From: Planctomycetota bacterium
GTDB lineage: Bacteria; Planctomycetota; Phycisphaerae; Tepidisphaerales; Tepidisphaeraceae
Length of the DNA: 21,427 nt
NCBI GenBank assembly: GCA_023417885.1
Contig: JAEZED010000051.1
Location: 1 to 21,427 of the forward strand
Direction of reading: 5' to 3'
The notes below the pieces were generated by a model that had not been told where the DNA came from, did no database searches, and saw only the letters and a list, made by a program, of their open reading frames with translations. The position numbers and the translations under genes are program-made. Of the stretch, positions 14,852-21,427 are shown one piece after another. How positions within the stretch are numbered: position 1 is the stretch's first letter; each line of letters starts with the position of its first letter.

Positions 14852-16480
14852 TCACGCCACCGCGCCGGCGACGGGAGTCTGCTTCTTGTCCTTGTCCTCC
14901 TTGAGCTCCGTCACCAGCACGTCGGTCGTGAGCGCAAGGCCCGCGACGCTGGCGGCGTTCTTCAGGGCGGTGTTCACGACCTTCGCCGGGTCGATCACGC
15001 CGGACTTCATCAGGTCCTCGAACCGGTCCTCCCGGGCGTTGTAGCCGTAGCTGGCGTTCGAGTTCTCCAGGATCCGGGCGACGACGACCTCGCCGTCCTC
15101 GCCGGCGTTGTCGGCGATCTGCCGCGCCGGGTATCGCAGGGCCTCGGCGAGGATGTCGAAGCCGACCTTCTCGTCACCCTTGGCCGAACGCTTGCCCGCC
15201 TCGACGGCGCTGATCGCCCGGAGCAGGGCAACGCCGCCGCCCGGGACGATCCCCTCCTCGGCCGCGGCCCGCGTGGCGTGGAGGGCGTCGTCGATGAGGT
15301 CCTTGCGCTCCTTCATCTCCGTCTCGGTGTGGGCGCCGGCCTTGATGACGGCGACGCCGCCGGTGAGGCGGGCGAGGCGCTCCTGGAGCTTCTCGCGGTC
15401 GTAGTCGCTGGTGGTCTTCTCGATCTGCGTGCGGATCTGCTCGGCGCGGGCCTGGATCTCCTTCTTCTTGCCGGCGCCCTCGATGACCAGCGTCCGGTCC
15501 TTCGAGACGACCACGCGCTTGGCGCGGCCGAGCTGGTCCATTTCGACCGACTCCAGCTTGATGCCCAGGTCCTCGCTGATGAACGTCCCGCCGACCACGA
15601 CGGCCAGGTCGCCCATCATCGCCTTGCGGCGGTCGCCGAAGCCGGGCGCCTTCACGGCGCAGACGTTCAGCACGCCGCGCAGCTTGTTCACCACGAGCGC
15701 CGCCAGCGCCTCGGACTCCACGTCCTCGGCGACGATCAGCAGCGGCTGGCCGGTGCCGACGATCTTGTTCAGCAGCGGCAGCAGGTCGGCCAGGTTGCTG
15801 ACCTTCTTCTCGTAGAGGAGGATGTGGCAATCCTCCAGCTCCGCCTCGAGCGTGGTCGGGTTGGTCAGGAAGTAAGGGGAGAGGTATCCCTTGTCGAACT
15901 GCATCCCCTCGGTGTACTCCAGGGTGCTCTCCAGGCCCTTGCCCTCGTCGACGGTGATCACGCCCTCCTTGCCGACCTTCTCCATCGCCTCGGCCAGCAG
16001 CTCGCCGATGTGCTCGTCGCCGTTGGCGCTGATCGTGGCGACCTTCCGGTAGTCGTCGCGCCCCTTGACCTTGCGGGCCATCGAGGTCACGTGCTCGGCG
16101 GCGATGTCGGCGGCCTTCAGGATGCCGCGCTGCACCTGCACGGCGTTCACGCCGGCGGTGAGGTAGCGCATCCCCTGCTCGAAGATCGCCTCGGCCAGGA
16201 CGGTCGCGGTGGTGGTGCCGTCACCGGCGACGTCGCCGGTCTTGGAGGCCACGGAGTTGACGAGCTTGGCGCCCATGTTCTCGAACGGGTCGGCGAGTTC
16301 GACCTCCTTGGAGACGGTGACGCCGTCCTTGGTGACGCGCGGCCCGCCGTAGGAGCGCTGGAACACGACGTTGCGTCCGCGCGGGCCGAGGGTGGCCTTC
16401 ACGGCCCGCGAGAGCTTGGAGAGGCCGCGGAAGACCGCCTGCCGCGCCTCGTTCTCGAACTTCATCTGCTTGGCTGCCAT
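14852..16480 (-). CDS. groEL: 60-kDa chaperonin GroEL, paralogue 1 (no GGM tail)
   Basis: The 542-aa subunit of the ATP-driven folding chamber. Family motifs are intact: TLGPRGRNVVF, TKDGVTVSKEVEL, AGDGTTTATVLAEAI (ATP/Mg site), VGKEGVITVDEGKGLE, EGMQFDKGYLSPYF, KAPGFGDRRKAMMGDLAV, TSDYDREKLQERLARLTGG, DDALHATRAAAEEGIVPGGG (with the catalytic Asp) and LTTDVLVTEL. The C-terminus is KEDKDKKQTPVAGAVA, so the Gly-Gly-Met repeat tail of typical GroEL is missing. ATG at 16480 has AAAGGA 8 nt upstream, overlapping the edge of a heptamer repeat. groES lies 154 bp upstream on the same strand, so this copy is the groES-linked one. Transcription probably ends at the 13-bp hairpin downstream. Confidence 0.97.
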   Translation of the reverse strand: MAAKQMKFENEARQAVFRGLSKLSRAVKATLGPRGRNVVFQRSYGGPRVTKDGVTVSKEVELADPFENMGAKLVNSVASKTGDVAGDGTTTATVLAEAIFEQGMRYLTAGVNAVQVQRGILKAADIAAEHVTSMARKVKGRDDYRKVATISANGDEHIGELLAEAMEKVGKEGVITVDEGKGLESTLEYTEGMQFDKGYLSPYFLTNPTTLEAELEDCHILLYEKKVSNLADLLPLLNKIVGTGQPLLIVAEDVESEALAALVVNKLRGVLNVCAVKAPGFGDRRKAMMGDLAVVVGGTFISEDLGIKLESVEMDQLGRAKRVVVSKDRTLVIEGAGKKKEIQARAEQIRTQIEKTTSDYDREKLQERLARLTGGVAVIKAGAHTETEMKERKDLIDDALHATRAAAEEGIVPGGGVALLRAISAVEAGKRSAKGDEKVGFDILAEALRYPARQIADNAGEDGEVVVARILENSNASYGYNAREDRFEDLMKSGVIDPAKVVNTALKNAASVAGLALTTDVLVTELKEDKDKKQTPVAGAVA

Positions 16481-16488
16481 GGGATTAG

Positions 16489-16494
16489 TCCTTT
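16489..16494 (-). promoter_or_regulatory. groEL1 Shine-Dalgarno site overlapping the repeat element edge
   Basis: AAAGGA on the minus strand lies 8 nt before the groEL1 ATG. Its first bases are the outer bases of the outermost heptamer (16492-16498), so the repeat element directly abuts, and partly provides, the ribosome binding site. Confidence 0.6.
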
Positions 16495-16637
16495 GTCATT
16501 TGTCATTGGTCATTTGTGCTTCGCCGCCGGAAGCCGGGCTCCGCGGCGCGGCACGTCCATCCGCATCGATCACCTGTCGGTCCGCGGCTGCGCCGACGCG
16601 CCGCCGCGAACGACAAATGACCAACGACGAATGACTA
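16492..16637. repeat. Intergenic element with heptamer-based inverted terminal repeats between groES and groEL1
   Basis: The left end on the plus strand is TTTGTCA, TTTGTCA, TTGGTCA, TTTGTGC (16492-16519). The right end read on the minus strand is nearly the same: 16495-16524 and 16606-16635 match as inverted repeats at 26 of 30 positions. The core (about 16525-16605) is very GC-rich and contains a hairpin of CGCCGCCGGA (16522-16531) with TCCGCGGCG (16540-16548). The right end merges with the groES TAG stop (16635-16637) and the left end with the groEL1 ribosome binding site. It looks like an inserted, non-coding palindromic repeat (MITE- or STRR-like) that kept the operon intact. Confidence 0.75.
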
Positions 16638-16928
16638 CTCCAGCACCCCGAGAAGGTCGGTCTCCTTGAGGATGACGAACTTCTCACCGTCGTGCTCGAC
16701 CTCGGTGCCGCTCCACTTGCCGTAGACGACCGTGTCGCCCACGCGAACCGACACCTCGGTCCGCTTGCCGTTGTCGTCCATCTTCCCCGGGCCGACGGCC
16801 AGCACCTTCCCCTTCGTCGGCTTCTCACGCGCCGCGTCCGGCAGCACGATGCCGCTCTTGGTCGTCTCTTCCGCTTCGAACCGCCGAACGATCACGCGGT
16901 CGGCGAGGGGGGTCAGTTTCGTTGCCAT
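16635..16928 (-). CDS. groES: 10-kDa co-chaperonin GroES
   Basis: The 97-aa lid of the GroEL chamber. The sequence follows the family throughout: LTPLADRVIVRRFEAEETTKSGIVLPD contains the mobile loop (about 18-31, with the IVL anchor that binds GroEL), then KPTKGKVLAVGPGK, VRVGDTVVYGKWSGTEVEHDGEKFVILKE and the end DLLGVLE. Length is standard. The start has GGGAG 9 nt upstream. It follows the methyltransferase gene after an 84-bp gap and is the only groES in the window, although two groEL genes flank it. Its stop codon coincides with the end of the repeat element that separates it from groEL1. No CIRCE operator was seen upstream. Confidence 0.97.
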   Translation of the reverse strand: MATKLTPLADRVIVRRFEAEETTKSGIVLPDAAREKPTKGKVLAVGPGKMDDNGKRTEVSVRVGDTVVYGKWSGTEVEHDGEKFVILKETDLLGVLE

Positions 16929-17012
16929 GTTCGGTTACTCCCGACTTCTTTCTCTGTTGGCTGGTCTCTTGCTTCGCTTCCGGCCCCGCCAACACGCGGC
17001 CGGTGAACTTTC

Positions 17013-17774
17013 TCATGCCTCTTTCCTCGCCACCATGCACAGACGCTCGCTTGTCTGAAGCTCCCGGCTCAGCAGCCAGCGGAGCAGATCCTCGCGACCC
17101 GCCTTATCCGCCGCATCGCCGGCAAACCCCTTCATCACCGCCTTCCGCGTCGAGCGCCCGATCCTCGGCCCCAGCAGCCTCGCCAGCAGCCGGCTGCGGC
17201 TGCGCGATCGCGTCGCCACCAGCCGCTGGATCCGCAGCCCGCTGCGCCACATGAGCCAGTGCAGCAGCGGGAACTCGGCCGGGCGGTGGTGGTATTCCTC
17301 CATCTCGTCCAGGCCCGCGTTCCACGGGATCGGCTCGCGCCGCGTCTCGTGCAGGCCTGCCAGGAGGAACTGCCACCGCGAGGCCAGGCGGTGGATGTTG
17401 GGCGTCGTCAGTACCAGCCATCCGCCGGGCCGGAGCACGCGGCCGGCCTCGCTCACGAAGTTGCGATGTCCCTCGACGTGCTCGATCACCTCCGTGCTGT
17501 AGACAAGGTCGAATCGCTCATTCGCGTAGGGCAGCGGCTGGTTCAGGTCGATCCCGTAGTCGATCTCCAGCCCCTGCGGGTACGGGCGGGTGCGGATGTA
17601 GTCGTCGTCGTCCGTCCGGTAGGTCGTCCCGCGGGCTCGCGCGCCGTCGCGCGTCACCCGCTCCAGGATGAACCCGTCGCCGCAACCGAGTTCCAGCACG
17701 TCCATGGCCGGATACCCCGGCACGACCCGGATCGCCTGGTAAGCCGTTTCGCGGAACGAGACGTCCGACTTCAC
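17013..17774 (-). CDS. Class I SAM-dependent methyltransferase (GTG start)
   Basis: The 253-aa enzyme transfers a methyl group from S-adenosylmethionine; the acceptor is unknown. Motif I is VLELGCGDG (26-34). Residues 71-93 hold an acidic strand and NERFDLVYSTEVIEHVEG (86-102), and LRPGGWLVLTTPN (114-126) is the post-motif strand, a Methyltransf_11/23-type pattern. The C-terminal half (Trp/Arg-rich, with NIHRLASRWQFLLAGLHE and HHRPAEFPLLHWLM) resembles methyltransferases associated with surface polysaccharide synthesis, so a sugar or lipid acceptor is possible. GTG at 17774 has AAGG 7 nt upstream. It lies 43 nt after groEL2 and 84 nt before groES, so it interrupts the chaperonin genes and is probably cotranscribed with them. 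Confidence 0.85.
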   Translation of the reverse strand: MKSDVSFRETAYQAIRVVPGYPAMDVLELGCGDGFILERVTRDGARARGTTYRTDDDDYIRTRPYPQGLEIDYGIDLNQPLPYANERFDLVYSTEVIEHVEGHRNFVSEAGRVLRPGGWLVLTTPNIHRLASRWQFLLAGLHETRREPIPWNAGLDEMEEYHHRPAEFPLLHWLMWRSGLRIQRLVATRSRSRSRLLARLLGPRIGRSTRKAVMKGFAGDAADKAGREDLLRWLLSRELQTSERLCMVARKEA

Positions 17775-17817
17775 CGCACCGCCTTTCCCGGGTCATGCCG
17801 CACGACGCGACTGCGGA

Positions 17818-19473
17818 TCAGAAGTCCATGTCATCCATTCCGCCGTGGTCGTGGTCATGGTCGTGACCGCCGGCGCCGGCCTTCTTCGGGGCCTCGACGA
17901 CGATGCAGTCGGTGGTGAGCAGCAGGATCGCGACCTCGGCGGCGTTCTGAAGGGCCGAGCGCTCCACCTTCGTGGGCGTGAGGACGCCGGCCTTCATCAT
18001 GTCGACGTAGTCGCCGGCGAGGGCGTTGAAGCCGATCCCCTCGCCGCTTTCCATCACCTGCCGGACGACGACGCTGCCCGGGTGCCCGGCGTTCTCGGCG
18101 ATCTGCTTCAGCGGCGCCATCAGGGCCTGCCGCACGATCTTCACGCCCGTCTGCTCGTCGCCGGCGAGCTTGAGCTTGCTCCCGCCGTTGAGCACCTTCA
18201 TGGCGCGGATCAGGGCGGTCCCGCCACCGGGCAGCACGCCCTCCTCGACGGCGGCCCGCGTGGCGTGCAGGGCGTCCTCGATGCGGGCCTTCTTCTCCTT
18301 CAGCTCCGCCTCGGTGGCGGCGCCGACGTTCACCTGCGCGACCCCGCCCGCCAGCTTGGCCAGTCGCTCCTGGAGCTTCTCGCGGTCGTAGTCGCTGGTG
18401 GTCGTCTCGATCTCGGAGCGGATCTGCTCGATGCGGGCCTGGATCTCGGCGCTCTCGCCGGCGCCCTCGATGATCGTCGTGTTGTCGTTGTCGATGCGGA
18501 TGCGCTTGGCGATGCCCAGGTCCGACAGCTCGACCTTCTCCAGGTCGATCCCCAGGTCCTTCATGATCGCCCGCCCGCCCGTCAGGACCGCGATGTCCTG
18601 GATCATCGCCTTGCGGCGATCGCCGTAGCCGGGCGCCTTCACCGCCGCAACGTTCAGGATGCCGCGAAGCTTGTTGACCACCAGCGTCGCCAGCGCCTCG
18701 CCCTCGATGTCCTCGGCGATGATCAGCAGCGGGCGCTTCTTGGCCTGCACCTTCTCCAGCAGCGGAAGGAGCTTCGTCGCGGAGCTGATCTTGTCCTCGT
18801 GCACCAGGATGAACGGCTTCTCCAGCTCGACCGTCATCTCATCCTGGTTGGTGATGAAGTTGGGGGAGAGGTAGCCCCGGTCGAACTGCATCCCCTCCAC
18901 CACGTCCACGTACGTCTCCAGACCCTTGCCTTCCTCGACGGTGATCACCCCGTCCTTGCCGACCCGCATGAAGGCATCGGCCATGATCTTGCCGACCTCC
19001 AGGTCGTTGTTGGCGCTGATGGCCGCCACGTTCTGGATGTCCGTCTTGCTCGTGGCGTCGATCGGGCGGCTCTGCTTGCGCAGGCTCTCGACGACGGCAT
19101 CGACGGCGGCCCGGATGCCGCGGGCCATCGCCATCGCGTCGGCGCCGCTGGTCAGGTGCCGGTAGGCCTCGGTGAAGATCGCCTCCGCCAGGACGGTCGC
19201 CGTCGTCGTGCCGTCGCCGGCGACGTCGCTGGTCTTGCTGGCCGCCTCCTTCACGAGCTTGGCGCCGATGTTCTCGTACTTGTCCTTGAGCTCGACCTCC
19301 TCGGCGACCGTCACGCCGTCCTTGGTGATCGTCGGGGCGCCCCACCCCTTGTCGATGACGGCATTGCGCCCGCGCGGGCCGAGCGTCACTTTCACCGCCC
19401 GGGCCAGCTTCTGCACCCCGGTCAGCAGGCTCTTGCGGGCATCGGTGTCAAACTGAAGCGTCTTGGCGGCCAT
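17818..19473 (-). CDS. groEL: 60-kDa chaperonin GroEL, paralogue 2 (His/Asp-rich tail)
   Basis: The 551-aa product has all core GroEL motifs: TLGPRGRNAVIDKGWGAPTI, TKDGVTVAEEVEL, AGDGTTTATVLAEAI, EGMQFDRGYLSPNFI, LLIIAEDIEGEALATLVVNK, KAPGYGDRRKAMIQDIAVLT and DALHATRAAVEEGVLPGGG. The C-terminus is GAGGHDHDHDHGGMDDMDF: a short Gly/Met tail retained but preceded by alternating His-Asp, a possible metal-binding stretch. ATG at 19473 has AGGAG 9 nt upstream; the open frame further 5' shows no conserved residues and was excluded. It has no adjacent groES of its own: a methyltransferase gene follows, then groES. It leads the chaperonin cluster, so its promoter should lie in the region up to 19905. 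Confidence 0.97.
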   Translation of the reverse strand: MAAKTLQFDTDARKSLLTGVQKLARAVKVTLGPRGRNAVIDKGWGAPTITKDGVTVAEEVELKDKYENIGAKLVKEAASKTSDVAGDGTTTATVLAEAIFTEAYRHLTSGADAMAMARGIRAAVDAVVESLRKQSRPIDATSKTDIQNVAAISANNDLEVGKIMADAFMRVGKDGVITVEEGKGLETYVDVVEGMQFDRGYLSPNFITNQDEMTVELEKPFILVHEDKISSATKLLPLLEKVQAKKRPLLIIAEDIEGEALATLVVNKLRGILNVAAVKAPGYGDRRKAMIQDIAVLTGGRAIMKDLGIDLEKVELSDLGIAKRIRIDNDNTTIIEGAGESAEIQARIEQIRSEIETTTSDYDREKLQERLAKLAGGVAQVNVGAATEAELKEKKARIEDALHATRAAVEEGVLPGGGTALIRAMKVLNGGSKLKLAGDEQTGVKIVRQALMAPLKQIAENAGHPGSVVVRQVMESGEGIGFNALAGDYVDMMKAGVLTPTKVERSALQNAAEVAILLLTTDCIVVEAPKKAGAGGHDHDHDHGGMDDMDF

Positions 19474-19590
19474 GCGTCGTTTCTCCTGGGATACCTTCGT
19501 TGTTGTTGCTCTTTCGACTGCCCGGGCCTCGGCCGAATCGTCGCGATGACCACGCCTCCGGCCTGGCGGCAGGTTCGTTCGACCCGCAAT

Positions 19591-19606
19591 AACAACGGCA
19601 GTGCCA
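19591..19606 (-). promoter_or_regulatory. Possible sigma-54-like promoter for groEL2
   Basis: The minus strand reads TGGCAC, 5 nt, TTGTT, close to the sigma-54 consensus TGGCAC-N5-TTGCW but with T in place of the conserved C of the -12 GC. It is about 118 bp before the groEL2 start. A chance match is quite possible. Confidence 0.2.
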
Positions 19607-19679
19607 CGCGATGCCCTCTTCGCAACTACTGTCTGGTCAAGGTGTTGCGCAACAGCGGCGACATCCACGACCCAACGCG

Positions 19680-19700
19680 CGGCTGCCAGCGTGGCAGCCG
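19680..19700. promoter_or_regulatory. Perfect 9-bp inverted repeat, possible operator or hairpin
   Basis: CGGCTGCCA (19680-19688), GCG, TGGCAGCCG (19692-19700). It lies about 205 bp from either flanking start codon. A half-site-like TTGGCAGCG follows at about 19732-19740. Confidence 0.4.
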
Positions 19701-19789
19701 GCCGATGGACGCCCCCCCCGCCGTTGCCGTTTTGGCAGCGAGGAATGGGAGATGCCCATTGAACTGGCCCCGGCCCCGGGTACATTGGC

Positions 19790-19799
19790 GACACGTGTC
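19790..19799. promoter_or_regulatory. Palindrome GACACGTGTC upstream of the PEP-CTERM gene
   Basis: A perfect 10-bp palindrome containing CACGTG, about 107 bp before the plus-strand GTG start. It may be an operator for a dimeric regulator; no binding family can be named. Confidence 0.3.
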
Positions 19800-19894
19800 T
19801 CCGGGGGCAGGTGGTTAGCTTGAACGGGCCGCTCCGGCCACCCATCGGTCATCGCCTCCCCGGCGACGGCGGATGTCGCTCAAACCGACCTCGT

Positions 19895-19900
19895 GGGAGA
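19895..19900 (+). promoter_or_regulatory. Shine-Dalgarno site deciding the GTG start of the PEP-CTERM gene
   Basis: GGGAGA lies 5 nt before GTG at 19906. It selects this start over the in-frame ATG at 19873, which would place 11 extra residues before the signal peptide. Confidence 0.65.
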
Positions 19901-19905
19901 AAACC

Positions 19906-21324
19906 GTGCGCAATCGACTCTTCGTTCCCGCAATCGCCGCCGGGATGGCGCTGCCCGTTTCCGCATTCGCGGACACCACCATCCCCACCGTCATCCTCTC
20001 GAACATCGCCTCCTCCTTCACCTCCGACGTGCCGGGAATGCCGGGGGCGAAGTTCAACCCGGGCACGAGCACCGTCTCCGCCTTTGACCGGCCCTACGTC
20101 TCGCCCGACGGCAACACCTGGATCGTCGGCGGAATCATCGACGGCACGACCGACCTGGACTCGCTGCACATCGGCTCCGGCTTCTCCGCCGCCGGGGCGA
20201 CCACGCCCGTCGTCGAGGGAGACGCCGTTCCCGGCAGCCCCGGCCTCGTCTACACCGCGATCAAGACCCAGATCGGCATCAACAACGCCGGGCAGTACGC
20301 CTTTGCCGTCGACACCGACGCAGCGACCACCGATGACGACATGGTCATTCGCTGGACCGGCTCCGGCTTCGAGGTGATGGCCCGCGAGGGAACCCAGGCC
20401 CCCGGCCAGCCCGCCGGCATCGGCTACGGCACCACCAACGACGCCGTCAACATCCTGGGCAACGGCGACGTCCGCTTCCGCAGCGCCGGACTGACGGGCG
20501 ACACCCCGCAGCAGGTCTTCTACAACAGCAGCGCGATCGACACCGCTTCGATCATCGCCCAGACCGACACCACCATCCCGGCCGGGCAGCTCGTCGCGCC
20601 CACCGACCGCACGCTGGATGTCCTGAGCCGCTTCGTCAGCGACGACTCCGGCGCCAACTACCTCTACCAGGGCGACCTGAACGGCGATACGAGCAACGAC
20701 CTGGTCACCGTCCACAACGGCACGGTCGTCGCCCAGGAAGGCGCGCCCCTCCCCGGCTGGAGCAACGCCTCCCCCGTCACCACCTTCACCTTCGACTTCG
20801 GCAGCACGCAGATCTCCGCCGTCAATGACCACTACCTCTTCCGCGGCAGTGTCAGCGACGGCACCGACTTCGTCGTCAAGAACGGGGACGTCGTCGCAGC
20901 CACCGACCAGCCGATCTTCGCCGGCGCCACGGAGAACTTCGACGACGCCGCCTTCACGTCCACGTTCTTCCTGAACGTCGTGAACAACAACGGCGACTTC
21001 GTCATCGGCGGGACGACCGACATCGGCGACGCCGACCGCGACGCAGTGCTCGTCTTCAACAACTCCTTCGTCTTCCTTCGCGAAGGCGACCCGGTCGACC
21101 TGGACGGCAACGGTCTTTTCGACGACGACGTCTTCATCGACGTCTTCGGCAACGACGACGGCGTCCTGACCGACGACCTGAAGTACTACTTCGTCGCCTC
21201 CCTCCAGGACGCCAACAACACCTCGATCGGCAACGCCTTCATGGTCCTGCAGATCCCCGAGCCCGGCTCGCTGGGGCTCCTGGGCCTGGCGGGCCTCGGC
21301 CTCCTGCGCCGCCGCCGGCGCTAA
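19906..21324 (+). CDS. Secreted repeat protein with PEP-CTERM sorting signal
   Basis: The 472-aa product begins with a signal peptide (MRNRLFVPAIAAGMALPVSAFA, cleavage after residue 22) and ends with IPEPGSLGLLGLAGLG then LLRRRRR (450-472): the PEP motif, a membrane-spanning helix and an Arg cluster, the standard PEP-CTERM signal for exosortase processing. The body is Asp/Asn/Thr/Gly-rich and repetitive. A short motif of two or three hydrophobics followed by (A/R)xEGxxxPG recurs: VVEGDAVPG (102-110), VMAREGTQAPG (157-167), IIAQTDTTIPAG (216-227), VVAQEGAPLPG (274-284), VVAATDQPIFAG (329-340) and VFLREGDPV (389-397). This suggests a beta-propeller-like repeat fold, which is inference. The function is unknown, and the protein is probably surface-exposed. 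It is the only plus-strand gene, and no exosortase is in the window. Confidence 0.85.
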   Translation: MRNRLFVPAIAAGMALPVSAFADTTIPTVILSNIASSFTSDVPGMPGAKFNPGTSTVSAFDRPYVSPDGNTWIVGGIIDGTTDLDSLHIGSGFSAAGATTPVVEGDAVPGSPGLVYTAIKTQIGINNAGQYAFAVDTDAATTDDDMVIRWTGSGFEVMAREGTQAPGQPAGIGYGTTNDAVNILGNGDVRFRSAGLTGDTPQQVFYNSSAIDTASIIAQTDTTIPAGQLVAPTDRTLDVLSRFVSDDSGANYLYQGDLNGDTSNDLVTVHNGTVVAQEGAPLPGWSNASPVTTFTFDFGSTQISAVNDHYLFRGSVSDGTDFVVKNGDVVAATDQPIFAGATENFDDAAFTSTFFLNVVNNNGDFVIGGTTDIGDADRDAVLVFNNSFVFLREGDPVDLDGNGLFDDDVFIDVFGNDDGVLTDDLKYYFVASLQDANNTSIGNAFMVLQIPEPGSLGLLGLAGLGLLRRRRR

Positions 21325-21427
21325 GCGAGACAGGGCCTGACCGCCATCGGACCGGCCCCGCTCATCGCGAGCCGGGCCGCGCCCCGCCCTGGCACCACAA
21401 GGCGGCCAATCGCTACATCCGGTGCGG
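21325..21427. other. Downstream region of the PEP-CTERM gene
   Basis: No gene and no convincing terminator were seen. GGGCC/GGCCC around 21332-21357 could pair across a long loop, but without a T-run. The window ends before the next feature. Confidence 0.4.

Larger units (their letters stand above)
19474..19905. other. Divergent intergenic region between groEL2 and the PEP-CTERM gene
   Basis: These 432 bp hold no convincing gene. Several dyads are visible: TGTTGCGCAACA (19643-19654), a 9-bp stem at 19680-19700, AATGGG/CCCATT (19744-19760) and GACACGTGTC (19790-19799). A run of eight C lies at about 19712-19719. The region must carry the groEL2 promoter (minus) and the PEP-CTERM gene promoter (plus). 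No CIRCE (TTAGCACTC-N9-GAGTGCTAA) or HAIR operator was found. Confidence 0.6.

Noticed and set aside
14702..16669. 655-codon plus-strand open frame opposite groEL1
   Set aside because: A mirror of the conserved GroEL codons; Leu/Val/Asp/Gly-rich with no recognisable motif. The same applies to 17845-19818 opposite groEL2 and 12736-14637 opposite dnaJ.
16825..17040. Small minus-strand open frame overlapping the groES start and the methyltransferase end
   Set aside because: It overlaps groES out of frame, has no conserved sequence and is Arg/Gln-rich; treated as a shadow.
19477..19845. N-terminal extension of groEL2 to an upstream start near 19845
   Set aside because: The extra residues are not GroEL-like and the consensus MAAKTLQFD start at 19473 has AGGAG upstream.
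1..21427. Signs of horizontal transfer (tRNA-flanked insertion, integrase, transposase, strong composition change)
   Set aside because: None seen by eye: no integrase, transposase or tRNA, and base composition looks uniform. A quantitative composition scan was not possible.

Overview
The window is strongly GC-rich and coding-dense. Everything I recognise points to a planctomycete, probably of the Phycisphaerae type. The evidence is a PEP-CTERM secreted protein, a two-span membrane protein ending in the CxxCGYDLR...RCPECG zinc ribbon common in that group, a GspE-to-GspK secretion operon, and duplicated groEL. This assignment is inference from gene content; there is no rRNA or marker phylogeny here. 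All genes but one lie on the minus strand and read from right to left.

Region 1 (1-10609, minus strand) is a nearly complete type II secretion (T2SS) operon in the order gspE, F, G, H, I, J, K, then gspL (PilM/PilN-like), gspM (PilO-like), a GspC/PilP-like lipoprotein candidate, and the N-terminal 285 codons of the secretin gspD, which runs off the left edge. Most junctions are stop/start overlaps (ATGA or GTGA), so translation is probably coupled. The parts make one machine: ATPase (E), platform (F), major pseudopilin (G), minor pseudopilins (H-K), alignment complex (L, M, C/P) and outer-membrane pore (D). The tail of the operon follows the pilMNOPQ order of type IV pili rather than the C-D-first order of proteobacterial T2SS operons. 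No prepilin peptidase is present.

Region 2 (10610-11542) holds a small secreted Gln/Met/Gly-rich protein of unknown function between two hairpins that look like transcription boundaries.

Region 3 (11491-19473, minus strand) is a protein-quality-control cluster: groEL2, a SAM methyltransferase, groES, groEL1, a strong hairpin, a zinc-ribbon membrane protein, dnaJ, grpE, an FmdB-type zinc-ribbon protein and yacG, closed by a terminator. The two GroELs differ in their C-terminal tails. groES and groEL1 are separated by a roughly 150-bp element with heptamer-based inverted terminal repeats. No CIRCE or paired HAIR operator was seen, and dnaK is not in the window.

Region 4 (19474-21427) is a palindrome-rich divergent intergenic region followed by the only plus-strand gene, a secreted repeat protein with a C-terminal PEP-CTERM sorting signal.

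No tRNA, rRNA, CRISPR array, insertion sequence or phage gene was found. No wholly new system is evident. The most unusual items are the T2SS/T4P hybrid layout with its Asp/Arg-tailed GspC/PilP-like protein, the heptamer repeats placed inside two operons, and the chaperonin pair with different tails.
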